Shown: positions 41,701-51,897 of the stretch, piece after piece
How the letters are laid out: each line of letters starts with the position of its first letter
How positions within the stretch are numbered: the first letter of the stretch is position 1
Origin: Saccharomycopsis fibuligera x Saccharomycopsis cf. fibuligera
Lineage: Eukaryota; Ascomycota; Saccharomycetes; Ascoideales; Saccharomycopsidaceae
Reading direction: 5' to 3'
NCBI GenBank assembly: GCA_001936135.1
Contig: CP012818.1
Span: forward strand, 1,426,001 to 1,490,000
Length of the DNA stretch: 64,000 nt
The notes under the pieces: model-generated
Seen by the model: only the letters and a program-made list of their open reading frames with translations
Database searches by the model: none
Told to the model about the DNA's origin: nothing
Program-made: the position numbers and the translations under genes

Positions 41701-41846
41701 GTGACATATTCAATGTTAGGGTTCACAATGACCTGGTCGTGAAAATTGACGGTGGCTTCACGAGATTCTTTAACGAGTGTTCTAAGCTGCTGGTTATAGA
41801 AACGAAGATAGTTTCGATGCTCTTTTTCTAAAGGTTGCTGTCTCAT
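38703..41846 (-). CDS. RRN5: Rrn5, subunit of the RNA polymerase I upstream activation factor
   Basis: UAF binds the rDNA upstream element and directs Pol I initiation. Start ATG 41846 (the frame is open further up, from a TTG only), giving 1047 residues. Around residues 86-150 it has the SANT-like block VLWTRSEKEKFFTALARYSI, then LPNKSEVEILNYYHLLKSSL and FPIAYEMSEYF, which match S. cerevisiae Rrn5 (SEEKNTFFWCLSRYSI, LPRKSAMEILGYYRLL, PIAYEMS). S. cerevisiae Rrn5 has only 363 residues. Here the region after the SANT block is greatly expanded, with basic helical parts and very acidic stretches (IDDDDDDLESDDD near the end). Confidence 0.88.
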   Translation of the reverse strand: MRQQPLEKEHRNYLRFYNQQLRTLVKESREATVNFHDQVIVNPNIEYVTQKLHNTVIGSDGCVYTVMKAHGASVHGRNSKNDIKESPIGVLWTRSEKEKFFTALARYSIHNLASIKAHLPNKSEVEILNYYHLLKSSLKNYQKKKKTSKKLLKYDNFPIAYEMSEYFTDLENGQADLATRDENREILRDKAEENAVNGDFRSSTESLTRTQEDDQFNTTNTIKSASDTVPGTPSEEDDLFIKENITELTKFLTQNNNLEALKDKTREQLDFKDFFYSPTAVIKIVPPLLSLPAEDVLKQLVRAYITKLLHKIVQSKLANYHLGERMDNEQDVNVEIDNEDVRRALYYENTRTEIGRNVRNIGNINPLYNKVYLSNMQKNLNIKLEPEHHRRPATFQAKIFDYLDFMISARWLHHLESVNILAYNNFDYFEKLFPQRKFGLLFVKFLKKNDFNIVDCGKVGLPICAKEYREAVFAKTPKCKLLKKKSDKGILEGCNKVDNDDDNEENTDMSSNFSNGDTIEQDVDEEDSDEELDIGPAVHVSKLKKTNSKQYRRQPGTDYYKKLAYKYPTLIDIDSQMLGNDLSDSDFSGDESVDEGPYDEKATEKNTLPFIVDDDQSTQELDNVNAIKAHFREAGKLDQQDKEVSAKYQKMILRYLNLYNTDPNFTFFVSEPPRSVKGDNELKRVRRQARGSESIVRSYLVRRKQYETYITSYKRLLKWLVDSKRKAFHLANFKAFVVLNPVICQKVMAKEDNWRVLKTEENIWKRLKQLFILKMLKHINFQFKYDEEMDYDLSNSAVAGGSLREAIVVARKFGLRVPQPLVEIMNREQKQKQEKLEQQQQHQIGKEPLETQPENHVDDNDVAHSYKCGDAHNLDFQKHLVEQGFGGITPISSHRSCNISEDEVREDDFDFGNYGRDQSKDQSKSKISQLEFNFKNINFKDFEPDEVNLDEYTFGPGDDLYSSLDEESSLDKIIENIDGEPKDKFEHAELKRKFGDDGVDDDGIDDDDDDLESDDDADVMPAAKKLKTADGGLQNAKLKQSHDFPIW

Positions 41847-43578
41847 AACTGCTGGAGTTTTATATAATAAACAAGCAGCCTTTGTGTTCTGACCCTCAGT
41901 TGATTGTGATGGTAACAATATATTTCAGAATGTGGGTGCTTTGTTCAAAGCACTCACAATTTTTTCGCCTTTTAATTTTTCGTCTATCTCCGCGCTGCAC
42001 AGCAGCACGCATAACCAAAACATTGAGATCAGTCGCTGCCTCTCTATCAGTTACTTTCCAACATGTCTCCACAATAGTCAAGCGTGAGTATTGCAGAAAG
42101 CAACGTAAAGTTGAGAGAGGGCTTAATTAATAGTAAACTTGTATGTTAGCAGAAAATTATAGTACATCTGGTTTGAGGTCGCATACACGCTCTCTGCTTT
42201 TGTATAAGATCAAAAATTCTAAAGCTTTTCATTACATTGGAATGAAGAATGTGTAATTTGTACGAATTTTGGCTGTTATTGTGGACAATTGTATATGAAT
42301 AATTACACTTCAGTTCGTTTGTTTAACAACCAATATAGTAATATTATAAAATTCTAAAGCGATGTGATGTATATTTAAGAATGTAACAATCTGCAAGCTG
42401 AAGTACTTGTCTTATCATATACGAGAACACTTTTTTTGAAAGATTAGGTTGTTATCAAATTAATTCTTCTGGATCTCAGAATCATAAAAATAAAAGATAA
42501 GATAAACATGTTACCCTTAAAATACTCAAATGAATAAAATGGTGTAATCAAAGCTGTTTTTTATTTTGCTTCCAATAATCGGAACAGTTTTATTCAATGA
42601 ATCTGGGAAAAATAAAATACCACGAAAAAATTAGAAGATAACATTATAATGGAATAGAAAAAAACATCATTTTTGTTTTTCATTCACGAAGGTCAATTTA
42701 TTGCCTTCATATAGTTGATAGAAAGTATAACATTACACACCTACCTACATAATATATGCAGTATAGTTGTAACGTAAATCTACGATTAGTGCATCTATTT
42801 TTCTTTTGTTACTTCGGATGCTGGCTGCTTAGGATAAAAAAACAGTGAGTGATGATCATTGCCTTCCCGTCTACGAAGTATGTTATTATCTACTTCGACA
42901 ACTCGACCATTTAAAGAAGAGTTTTTCCCATTTTGTATTCATTTGTATATATAGTAGAACTCCGTTATGAATGAGAATGAGAATTTTCCATCTGGGACAA
43001 ACAGGCTGGAAAAACAAAATTGATAAAAAAATAGGTAACTTGGAATATTGTCTGAAAAACCTTTTTTTGATACAAGGACTGACTTTTTTTTCACGCATAA
43101 GATAATTTTTTTAGCTATATATTAATGATGAAAAATATAAACTTATAAATCTCTCTACATAGCATATACGGTATAGTTCAATTGTTATTATCTAGAAAAC
43201 TTATAACTAAAATCCTCATTAGTATTCTCAATTTAGTAGCTTTGTCGGAGTTAAGATAGATCTAGAGAGGGTTATAACTCTTAGGTTAATTGATTTTGTT
43301 TTAGTATGTTTTGTTGTTAACGACAGGTAAAAATAAAGACTCATTTTAGTACCATCTTCCACTCACTAAAATAATGGTGTTATCTATTTCATTAGTGCGG
43401 TGACGTAGTAAACAAGGCTAGAAATCGAAGCGGTTTTCCAATTGAAGTCCTTGTGGTGCCGTAAGCGAAAGAACTTTTTCTGACATTTCAGGTTGCTGTC
43501 GATCTGGATTATTTCACTGGTTTCACTGAATAGGAAGAGAGGCTGTCCCAGCTCAATACTTCTTTATATGTAGCACTT

Positions 43579-43812
43579 TCATAAGACATTTGCTACAGGG
43601 CACTTGATCAACAAATGCTCCATTTGTTTGTTGGAAACGTCCTCACACAAACTTTGCTTGTGTCTTTTATGTGACAATTCTTCAGGGCACCACATACATT
43701 CCTCACCTTGGAGTTGAAATTTTCGGCTTTGAGGTGAAATGTGTGGATATTCTCGAAGCCGCCTGGATTTTGAAACTTTTACTTGTTCAGACTTTGCCAA
43801 AATTCTAGACAT
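43579..43812 (-). other. Small unassigned ORF with BED-finger-like Cys/His spacing
   Basis: 77 codons from ATG. The C-terminal half reads Cys-x2-Cys (CMWC), 23 residues, then His-x4-Cys (HLLIKC), a spacing like the BED zinc finger of hAT transposases and related DNA-binding proteins. The N-terminal half is basic. It is surrounded by gene-poor DNA. It could be a transposase remnant, the end of a lost gene or chance. Confidence 0.25.
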
Positions 43813-43954
43813 TCTTTTTCAGTCACCTTATAGTCACCTTATTAAGTCACGCAAACCGGCTTGAAAAGAGTGATTTATCTTTTTTCTCGTGCACTTGTGC
43901 GCTACCGTTTCTGGATTTGTTGGTCTAGAACTCATTTTTCATCCTGAATCCATC

Positions 43955-44002
43955 TAGTTGTATCATTACATAATACTCGTCTGTTGTTTAATGATACAAC
44001 TA
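43955..44002. repeat. Hairpin: 14-bp perfect inverted repeat
   Basis: TAGTTGTATCATTA at 43955-43968 and its reverse complement at 43989-44002, with a 20-base loop. No T run follows, so it is not an obvious terminator. Confidence 0.85.
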
Positions 44003-44578
44003 TACTGATCTATGCCGAACATTGAATTCTAGAACGACAGATCCAGAGATACAGTTACGGAATAACCTTATTTAGAATCCACTATACGGTTACAGAACGC
44101 ATATTCACTCCTATGAATGGCTGAATGCTACTATGCGTTGTATACAGTCTGATTTTTTTTATATACGGTTCAACCCAATATTTTTACATATTTATTATTA
44201 TTTAGTTATAATAAAAAAACTTGGTTTTTTCATAAAAGAAGAACCAGTGGTTTGAAGATCAATCTGGAATCTTAGTATATTGAAGTTTAGACCGTCGTCA
44301 CCGTCCCTTTAATACAAAAACGCTGTTGTGTTTAAAAGGGGTAGTTCTCTACTAAGTACTTTTAAACGCGTATTGTTATGGTTATTTTCGTTATCGATGG
44401 GTATGTTCGGCTTCTCATTTATTCAGTCCATCCTATATACACAAGTTAAAAGGAACACGTCGCCGACCTTTATACAAGATTTTCGACAACTTGAAGGATT
44501 CTTCTGACGGTTGTGAACACAGACTGATCAGGAATGTGAACACCGTGAAGGAAAATGTTCGTAATAAACGCCATCTAA

Positions 44579-44652
44579 GACTTCGTGGCCAAGTTGGTTA
44601 AGGCGTGCGACTGTTAATCGCAAGATCGTGAGTTCGACCCTCACCGAGGTCG
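44579..44652 (+). tRNA. tRNA-Asn: tRNA-Asn (anticodon GTT), copy 2
   Basis: 74 nt, identical to the copy at 38136-38209. The flanks differ: only a T3 follows directly, with longer T runs from about 44691, so termination may be less sharp than for copy 1. Confidence 0.97.
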
Positions 44653-45047
44653 TTTATAATTAATCACTTTCACAATTTCGCTTTTGAAAGTTTTTTATTT
44701 TTTTTTTATTTTTTATAAAAAAAGCACTGTTTCTATTTAAGTGTTGTGGTAGGAGATCTTTTAGTGAAAACAATTTTTTGAAGCTTATAGCAAGGTAAGC
44801 GAAGCCAGTTAAATAGCTTTTCCCGAGACACCCAACTTACATTAAACTTGATTCATTAAACTGAACATAACATTAATTATACAATGGCAAACAAACCTGA
44901 GAAGAAAAATAACCACATAAAGGCAATATGAAAACGAAAACAGGAGAAATTTTTTTCTAAGAAAAAAAGCTAATATAAGTCGTATACCAATATCTCGTTA
45001 AAAAAATAAAAAACAATAACCTATCATAATACCATTAAAATAAAAAA
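44653..45047. other. Gene-free stretch between tRNA-Asn copy 2 and the AFT-like gene
   Basis: 395 bp, AT-rich, with T runs at 44691-44712 and A-rich sequence near the 3' end of the AFT-like gene. Nothing else recognised. Confidence 0.5.
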
Positions 45048-46799
45048 TCAGTACAAGGCAGGACAATCATTAATGAAAGTTGTAATAGGGATATTGCTTA
45101 AGTCGTCAGCATTAGCGTTATCATCAGCACTATTATTATTACTGTTACTATAAACAACATCGTTACTGTTGTAATGATCGCCAACTTTTTCCATAACCGC
45201 TGGACTTGCATTGCTGTTATCGTAAAAGCTTCTGTTGCTTTCAATATTAAAATGGTTAAGGGTTTCGCTAGAGCTATCGCTATGGTGAACATCTGTAGTA
45301 ACAACAAAGGTATTGTTGTTATTATTGTTGCCTGCCTGTCTAATATTAGCACTGCTTCCATAGTTGACATGATTGCTGTATCGAAGGTCGCGCCCCTCAT
45401 TAGCTTGTGGCTGTGGCATGGCATGACGACTTATTGGCGAGTTTATGAGTGAGCTGTTATTGCTCATCATATCATTTTGAAAAGTTTCCATCAAATGTGA
45501 AAATAATGGATAGTTTTTGATTTGAGTAAGATGTTGATTGTGTTGGTACGAAGGAATATTTCCACTGCTTAAACTTCTTGGGTTTGGTAATGGGTTATTG
45601 TGGTATCCGGATGAAGCCATGTTGTTGTTGATGTTACTTTGACTGTGTTGCTGATTGGCGTTATTATCCATATTGCTTCTTTTTTTGTTGAAAAAGTCAG
45701 CAATTAAGTCATCCATATTAGTCATACCGGAGTTAAGATCTTCTTCCTCATCATGCACAGGCTCAAAAAATGGCGAGTTATAGCTGGAAGCAGTATTGTT
45801 ATCTTTACCATGGGCTAATGAAAGTTCGCCAAAATGGTAATTGTTGTCGTTGCTAATGCCGTTGTCGTTGTTACTACTGCTATCAGTGACTGAGCTCACT
45901 GCGTTAATATTACCCATTTGGTGTGAAAGATTACTAGCGGCGCCAAAAAAATCGTCCATAGAGTTCTCGCTTGAAATAGACGAAATGTTGGAAGATAATG
46001 AGAACTGATCGTTGTGACTAAATTTTGCAAGAGGATTAGAGTTGACAACCAGTGGGCTGTTTGGTGTCGTTTGAAGTTGGCTAAAGATAGAAGATTTGAT
46101 TCCATTGCTAACATGTGCATTAATAGGAGCAGAAGCTATTGAAGCGTACTGGTTAGATGGAACTCTGGATAAAGAATCTTCAGAAGGTGCAGCTGAAGGT
46201 GAAGATGACGAGGATAAAGATACACTATCTGCACCATTAGCAGAGGCGGTAGTTTTCTTTAAAGAGTCTTCTTCATATTCTTCAACCATTTCTGGTTCAG
46301 CAGGATTTGGATGAAATCTGTTCTTAATCAAGTTAACGTGGATGTCATGGTTAAAGCTCTCATCATTAAAAAACTCTCCATTACTGTCCAGACAATTCTT
46401 TAATGGATGGTTATGTTGACCGTTAACAATAACAATCGACCATTTGTTGGATCTGATCGAAAAGTTCGCTCTTATTCTAAAGGGACAAGAGCAGCTAGAG
46501 GTCTTGATCTTCTTTTGTTTTAACTTTTGCTCCAACTCAAAAGAATCCAAAAGACCTTGCTTTTGAAGCAATTGTTTTTGCTTTTTAGAGATTCTCTTTT
46601 GTCTAACTTTTTTAAAAGCCGAGGAATATCTGTAGGATTTGCATTTAAAAACAATCTTGGTGTCATCTGATCTTTCGATAACAATAAGGATACCAAGGGG
46701 TAAAAGTCTGTTCTGGATCCATGACTTAATTTGTTTGCGGTCATCAAACATTGGCTTTTCGTTGTTTTTGCCAAAGAGTAAATCTGCAGCCGAAACCAT
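45048..46799 (-). CDS. AFT2: AFT-family (WRKY-GCM1 type) transcription factor, likely iron-responsive
   Basis: 583 residues. The N-terminal DNA-binding domain (about 18-135) reads DRKQIKSWIQNRLLPLGILIVIERSDDTKIVFKC, then a basic linker, CSCPFRI and NGQHNHPLK. The phrase on IVIERSD followed by VFKCK matches Aft1 and Aft2, with zinc ligands likely Cys53, Cys103 or Cys105, His129 and His131. The rest is a long Asn/Ser/His-rich tail, typical of yeast activators. Aft proteins switch on iron uptake genes. The CDC motif that senses Fe-S clusters in S. cerevisiae Aft1/2 was not found, so iron sensing may differ here. The upstream region is 3.7 kb, very long for this genome, as often seen for regulators. 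Confidence 0.72.
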   Translation of the reverse strand: MVSAADLLFGKNNEKPMFDDRKQIKSWIQNRLLPLGILIVIERSDDTKIVFKCKSYRYSSAFKKVRQKRISKKQKQLLQKQGLLDSFELEQKLKQKKIKTSSCSCPFRIRANFSIRSNKWSIVIVNGQHNHPLKNCLDSNGEFFNDESFNHDIHVNLIKNRFHPNPAEPEMVEEYEEDSLKKTTASANGADSVSLSSSSSPSAAPSEDSLSRVPSNQYASIASAPINAHVSNGIKSSIFSQLQTTPNSPLVVNSNPLAKFSHNDQFSLSSNISSISSENSMDDFFGAASNLSHQMGNINAVSSVTDSSSNNDNGISNDNNYHFGELSLAHGKDNNTASSYNSPFFEPVHDEEEDLNSGMTNMDDLIADFFNKKRSNMDNNANQQHSQSNINNNMASSGYHNNPLPNPRSLSSGNIPSYQHNQHLTQIKNYPLFSHLMETFQNDMMSNNSSLINSPISRHAMPQPQANEGRDLRYSNHVNYGSSANIRQAGNNNNNNTFVVTTDVHHSDSSSETLNHFNIESNRSFYDNSNASPAVMEKVGDHYNSNDVVYSNSNNNSADDNANADDLSNIPITTFINDCPALY

Positions 46800-49700
46800 T
46801 GTGAATAATAATTATAGTAATAGTAGAGGTAGCAATGAAATTATCTGTTTTGAAAGGCTATCGACAGTTTTGCTGTTGATGTTGCTTTTTGGTGATTTGT
46901 ATGTCGAGGCAACAGAAAACGTTACCTTAATAAAAAGCCGGTTAATTAAGGTGCAAGGAAATATTGATTTGGCAAAAAGTTAATTGCTGTCTAGTGGTGA
47001 GCAATTACAAAGAGGTAAATAAAGAGAGAAAGGAGAATTGCGAAATTAGTGGTATAATAATAAGGAGTAGTAAGTATTGTGATGATTGGTATTCATCAAG
47101 GACTAAGGACTATATGTTCGTACAAGAATCGTGCAAAAATAATTTTTGGTGTAGTGTGGACAGGAGCAGAAAGTAATAAAAAGAATAAAAAGGAGGTAAA
47201 ATCAAAGGATTGATTTTGGTAAAGATGTGTTTAGTGTAAATTGTTTAAGAGAGGTTTCCAAGGGAAATGGGAAAAAGAAAAGAACCAAAATTTGGAAAAA
47301 AGGGAACCTAAAGCTGATGCCGAGGAGCTGCGTTTGTTTAAATAACAGACGAAGAGTAGAAAATCTTTTTCTCTATTTTTTTCTCTGACTATTGTTCTAT
47401 AGCCTGCATCAGAGTGCGCTATGTGCGCCGCTGCACTGATCGAAAAGATAAAACTTTATTTTTTTATCGCAGCCATCGCCGAGTCGGATACTAGAAAAAT
47501 GTTGAGGAACCGCCAGATCCTGTGTTCAGCGCTTATAAGCTTGATATAACGTTACCGACAACAAGATATAGTAACTTGACGATAAGGAAAAAGCTCTTGA
47601 TGTTATGGTTAGAAAATAATATTCATAGCCACCTTGTTTTCATGAGTCAATACCCATGGCTCGCTGTTTCTACTCGGAAGATATCTTCCTATAGTGAACA
47701 TGCCAAGAATCGCTGGAGAGGAAATAGGGATACCCGGTCTTCCATGGTCACGTAGGCCGCTAGCGGTTCTGCAATGACAAGCATCAGCATGCGGCATCTT
47801 TTGGGCGGTTCGTTCCGCGGCATGTGGACGCAACAGCAAGCACTGATGAAATCGATAAAAATCCACCAGCGGCAGCGCTGAGAGCAAAAAGCAAGAACTA
47901 GAGCAGCAGCAAGCGGCAAACCTTAATGAAAAATTTTTTTATCGATTCCATCAGTGGGCCTGAGCTCTCTCATTTCTCGTTTTGAGAGTGGCTGTTCATA
48001 TTGTCCTTCCCGCAAATCTGTTTGCTTCTTTCTTGGTTTTTATCAATTCCATCAGTTGCATCTTTGGAAGTTAAAGTTTCGCGGCGCCGACCCCTTATTT
48101 GTTTTGTTCCTTTCTCTTTACTTTAATCACTCAGTCTGATCCAATCAGAATTTAAACTGAATATTCAGTTATTACCGTAATGACTAACAGGTGAACATCG
48201 TCTACCGTCAGGTATTTCTTTTTGCTTTGTAGTCTATAAGCTCAACGGTTTTATAGAGCAGCATAGTATTACAAAAGTTTTCAACAGAGACTTTTCCTAA
48301 CACACTATATAACATATAAATTGTTGTTTATTTTACTTCTTCGTTTTATTTTAGTGTACGGTACATTCAAAACACCGTCTCACTCAACCACCTTTTACAC
48401 TCACACAACTGTAGCTTAACTACATAAGGGGCAGTGCATAGTATTTTAAAAGTTGAACAAAAAGGGGAAATAAAAAAGAAACTAAATTACTTGTACGAGG
48501 TATTAATAGTGCACTTAGAAGTTACATATTGGATCTTGAATAGGTTACTTTCAAATGGCATACTATCTCGACGTATAGATTAGCTGCAAGGTATACTTAA
48601 CACTCTTAACTGGCCAATCCCTCTCCCTCCAAAATGGTTCCTCTCGAGTGAGTTCCTCGGTAAATTTCCTCTTGTAGTTACCGTACAGAAGTAGAACAAA
48701 CTTGCAGTAAAGAAAAAACAAAATAAAAAAAAAGCAGCGCAGATCATTTGTCTTTCGTCATTTGTACCGGCCTTTTTTTTTTTTTACTATAATGATTAAA
48801 AAACTAGAAGCTCCCGACAATCTAATATCAAAGAGAGAAAAACGTTATAACTATGTTTTGTTACAGCAGATCCTGGTGTACTGTAGACCGCAGACGAGTA
48901 ACTATCATAATTTGTGAGTTTGGTGTTTTTTAGGTAATTTTAGTTTTTCACGTCCTATAAATTAAATCGGCAAAGTATTTTAATCACATAATCTCCTGTT
49001 GAAAACCGTTGGCTTGATATAAAACGCTAATTTCGCAAAAACCATTTTTGCAGCAGTTATTGGATTTCTACATTAAAGAATCAAATAACCGATACGAATA
49101 ATGGCAAGTTGGGAACCAGTACTCATCACCTGACCAATATTTCTACCATGGAAACCATATCAGTATCAAGGCTGGGTAGCAGCGATAGCGGGCCAAAAAT
49201 GAAAATGTCCAAAAACATGTACATTGTTATAAACTTGGCATTTTGGTCAACAATCACTGTCTTATTGGTTTCTTAGTATTAATTTGTTGGCCACGTAGAA
49301 TATACAGTTTGTAAACTCCGTCTATCGGAGAGCCTGTTACCAATTTTTTCACAATTTCACTGCCTCAAGACCATACAGCATAGAAAACTTATAACAAAAT
49401 TATAATCCTTAAAACCAATGCACTTTTTTCAATACAAATTAGTTTATAACACGTAGGCTTCTGCTATGTGGGAAGATATCCATCAGCATGAAAGGTTTTA
49501 GCGATGCGTATATAGATTATTTTCATTAAACAAAACTATTTGTGTCCAAAGCGCTCATGGAAAGAGGTACTTGGAAAAGATGTAGCCGGCAGACTACAAA
49601 ATAATAAAAGGCATAAGAGCTTGTATTTTATTGTATGTGTTCGTGTAATTGTTCAATAGTAAAAAATATTTTCTGATTCAGTCAACTAGTGTCGAAGCAA

Positions 49701-50535
49701 AACAGATGAGTACTTGTCCACACTGATCTCTCCAACAATCTTTCATTTTTTGCTGGGAATATGTTGCGTTTGTAAACTAAACCAAGACGTGCCGCTATCC
49801 AACACCAAAACGTGCATCATGGTATTTGGTAGCGCCTCTGTCAGCTTACAAAACTACATCACAAACTGTACCCCAGTTAGTAATCTGTCATTACAGTTGA
49901 CATGTATCTATTTTCTAGTAATTACTTTTATTTTAAGTATTTTCATATAATACCAAAACATCCATTTGTAAATCTGTGAAATGGTTGCGCATCGACAGCT
50001 AATTTGGGTAAGATCGCTCCTCGGAGTCCATGACTGAATATAACATTAGCCATAGACAGACTTTAAAAAGTCCTAAAAGTACTGCCACCTTCTCGTTTCC
50101 GCCTTCTCGTTTCCGCCTTTTCGTTTCCGCATTCATGTTTCTACATTCATGTTTCTGCATGAGAATATTACGTAAACAAAGTCATAATGCACGTGATATA
50201 TTTTCTTGTTAACTAGCAAGATAGAGTGCAGCGCAGCTGCAATTTCAGCGACTGCAATTGCCCCCACCGTCTACCGCCGCAGCCCCCAGTCAAAGACAGC
50301 GTGCTCTCATATTTGGTTTTGCTTTAATTTTGCTCAATATCAGCTACTCGGAACTGCGTTTTTTGAAATCTGGTTATCAAGTAATATTTGCTTTTCAATC
50401 GTATTGTCTGATTTACATTGCTTCTCAAAGAAAAAAAAATTGCTCTTGAAAAACCAGTTTTTAGATTTTTGTCCATCACCTATTATCATAATCAACAACA
50501 AACAATAGTATCATCGTTCATAACGAGCATCAACA
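46800..50535. promoter_or_regulatory. Long divergent intergenic region between the AFT-like gene and RVS167
   Basis: 3.7 kb with no supportable gene. It holds an inverted CCAAT-type box (about 48135-48145), two copies of an ATTCCATCAGT element after a TTTTATC (47940-47955 and 48038-48055), a 14-bp tandem repeat (50088-50157) and many T/A tracts. The short open frames here have no family resemblance. Large regulatory regions, unannotated RNAs or mobile-element remains are all possible. Confidence 0.45.
50088..50157 (+). repeat. Five-copy 14-bp tandem repeat upstream of RVS167
   Basis: Units CCTTCTCGTTTCCG, the same again, CCTTTTCGTTTCCG, CATTCATGTTTCTA and CATTCATGTTTCTG, in two sub-families. 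It lies about 380 bp upstream of the RVS167 ATG. Confidence 0.88.
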
Positions 50536-51897
50536 ATGAGTTTCAAAGGTTTTACTAAGGGTATTGCCAGAGCCCCAACCATGGTTAGAAAGAAGTTTAA
50601 TATGGGCGGCGGCGCAGAAGAAGATCCTGTATTTGTGGATGCCGAAAGACGTTTTAAAGAATTTGAAATTGAAACCAAAAAATTGTCCGAAGAATCTAAC
50701 AAATATTTTAAAGCAGTCAATGGTTTATTGGATCACCAAATCGAATTTTCCAAAGGTGTTGAAGAAATCTACAAGCCAATATCTGGTAAAGTTTCTGACC
50801 CTAATGCGACTATTCAAGAGGACAATCCTGATGGTATAGAAGCTTGTGAAGCTTACAGAGCCTTGGTTACCGAGATAAAAGCTTCTTTGGCTCCCGACCT
50901 TGCTTTGATTGAAGAAAGAATTATTAACCCAGCAAAAGAGTTGTTGAAGATCATTCAAACCATTAGAAAAATGCTTACAAAGAGAAATCACAAGAAGATT
51001 GATTACGACAGACATACAGATACCATGAGTAAAATTGAAAACAAAAAGGAAAGAACTCCTAAAGACGAGGAAAGATTATACAAATCTCAAGCTAATGTGG
51101 AAATTGCTAAACAAGAATATGACTACTATAATGAGATTTGTAAGCAGGAATTGCCTCAATTATTTCATTTGGAAGCAGAATTCATCAAACCGTTGTTTGT
51201 TTCTTTTTATTATATGCAATTGAACATTTTCTACACGTTGTACACCAGAATGGAAGAATTGAAGATCCCATACTTCAACTTGAATGGTGATGTGTTGACA
51301 ACATTTAACGAAAAGAGAGGTAACATTGAGGAATTGACTGAAGCTATTGGTATTTGTCATTTCAAAACAAATCACGCAAAAAACAAATTGGAGCTTACTA
51401 AGAGACGTTACGGCAAAGCTGACGAAGCAGCAGGTGAGGCTCAACTTCAATATCAGCAACAACAAGAATACTTACCGGCATACACCCCAGCCTCCCCAAC
51501 TCTATATGATCAACAACAGCAGCAGCAACAGGCTGGTGTTGGTGTAGCAGCCCCTCCATCTTACGGTGCTGTCACCGGTAATAGTGCTAGCCCTTATAGC
51601 CCATCACCGGTCTCAACTGGTTACTCATCCACTTCTACAGGAACTTATGGTGCTTCTGCAGGGTATGCTGCCGTTCCTGCTCCTCCTGCTCCAGCTGCTG
51701 TTCCACCAGCCACAGAAAAAGTTGAAACATGTACTGCATTATATGATTACGCTGCCCAAGCTGCTGGCGATCTTTCATTCAGTGCTGGCCAAATTATTCA
51801 AATTGTACAAAGAACCGAGGATCAAAATGGCTGGTGGACCGGTATTGCTAACGGTCAGCAAGGCGTTTTCCCAGGAAATTATGTTCAATTGAACTAA
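50536..51897 (+). CDS. RVS167: BAR-SH3 endocytic protein Rvs167
   Basis: Amphiphysin homologue; dimerises with Rvs161 to bend and pinch membrane at actin patches. 453 residues against 482 in S. cerevisiae. The BAR domain (about 1-260) begins [21 protein letters not shown] and includes [40 protein letters not shown] Gln/Pro/Ala/Ser-rich linker follows (about 300-395), then the SH3 domain (about 398-453) with [15 protein letters not shown], the NGWWTG Trp pair and GVFPGNYV. The first ATG is used. It stands alone with a long upstream region. Confidence 0.96.
   Translation: MSFKGFTKGIARAPTMVRKKFNMGGGAEEDPVFVDAERRFKEFEIETKKLSEESNKYFKAVNGLLDHQIEFSKGVEEIYKPISGKVSDPNATIQEDNPDGIEACEAYRALVTEIKASLAPDLALIEERIINPAKELLKIIQTIRKMLTKRNHKKIDYDRHTDTMSKIENKKERTPKDEERLYKSQANVEIAKQEYDYYNEICKQELPQLFHLEAEFIKPLFVSFYYMQLNIFYTLYTRMEELKIPYFNLNGDVLTTFNEKRGNIEELTEAIGICHFKTNHAKNKLELTKRRYGKADEAAGEAQLQYQQQQEYLPAYTPASPTLYDQQQQQQQAGVGVAAPPSYGAVTGNSASPYSPSPVSTGYSSTSTGTYGASAGYAAVPAPPAPAAVPPATEKVETCTALYDYAAQAAGDLSFSAGQIIQIVQRTEDQNGWWTGIANGQQGVFPGNYVQLN

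Larger units (their letters stand above)
41847..44578. other. Gene-poor 2.7-kb region between RRN5 and tRNA-Asn copy 2
   Basis: AT-rich and low in coding potential. It contains a diverged direct repeat (42745 and 43155), a 14-bp-arm hairpin (43955-44002), and one small ORF with a BED-like cysteine/histidine pattern (43579-43812). Decayed mobile-element sequence next to a tRNA gene is a reasonable guess, but no LTR, transposase core or terminal repeat was recognised. Confidence 0.45.

Noticed and set aside
47522-48139. Overlapping short frames upstream of the AFT-like gene
   Set aside because: They lie on both strands in the same stretch, none resembles a family, and most lack a good start context.
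49827-49836. TGGTAGCGCC, the sequence complementary to the initiator tRNA-Met 3' end (retroelement primer site)
   Set aside because: A ten-base match alone is expected by chance about one time in eight in this window, and no LTR or coding part was recognised nearby.
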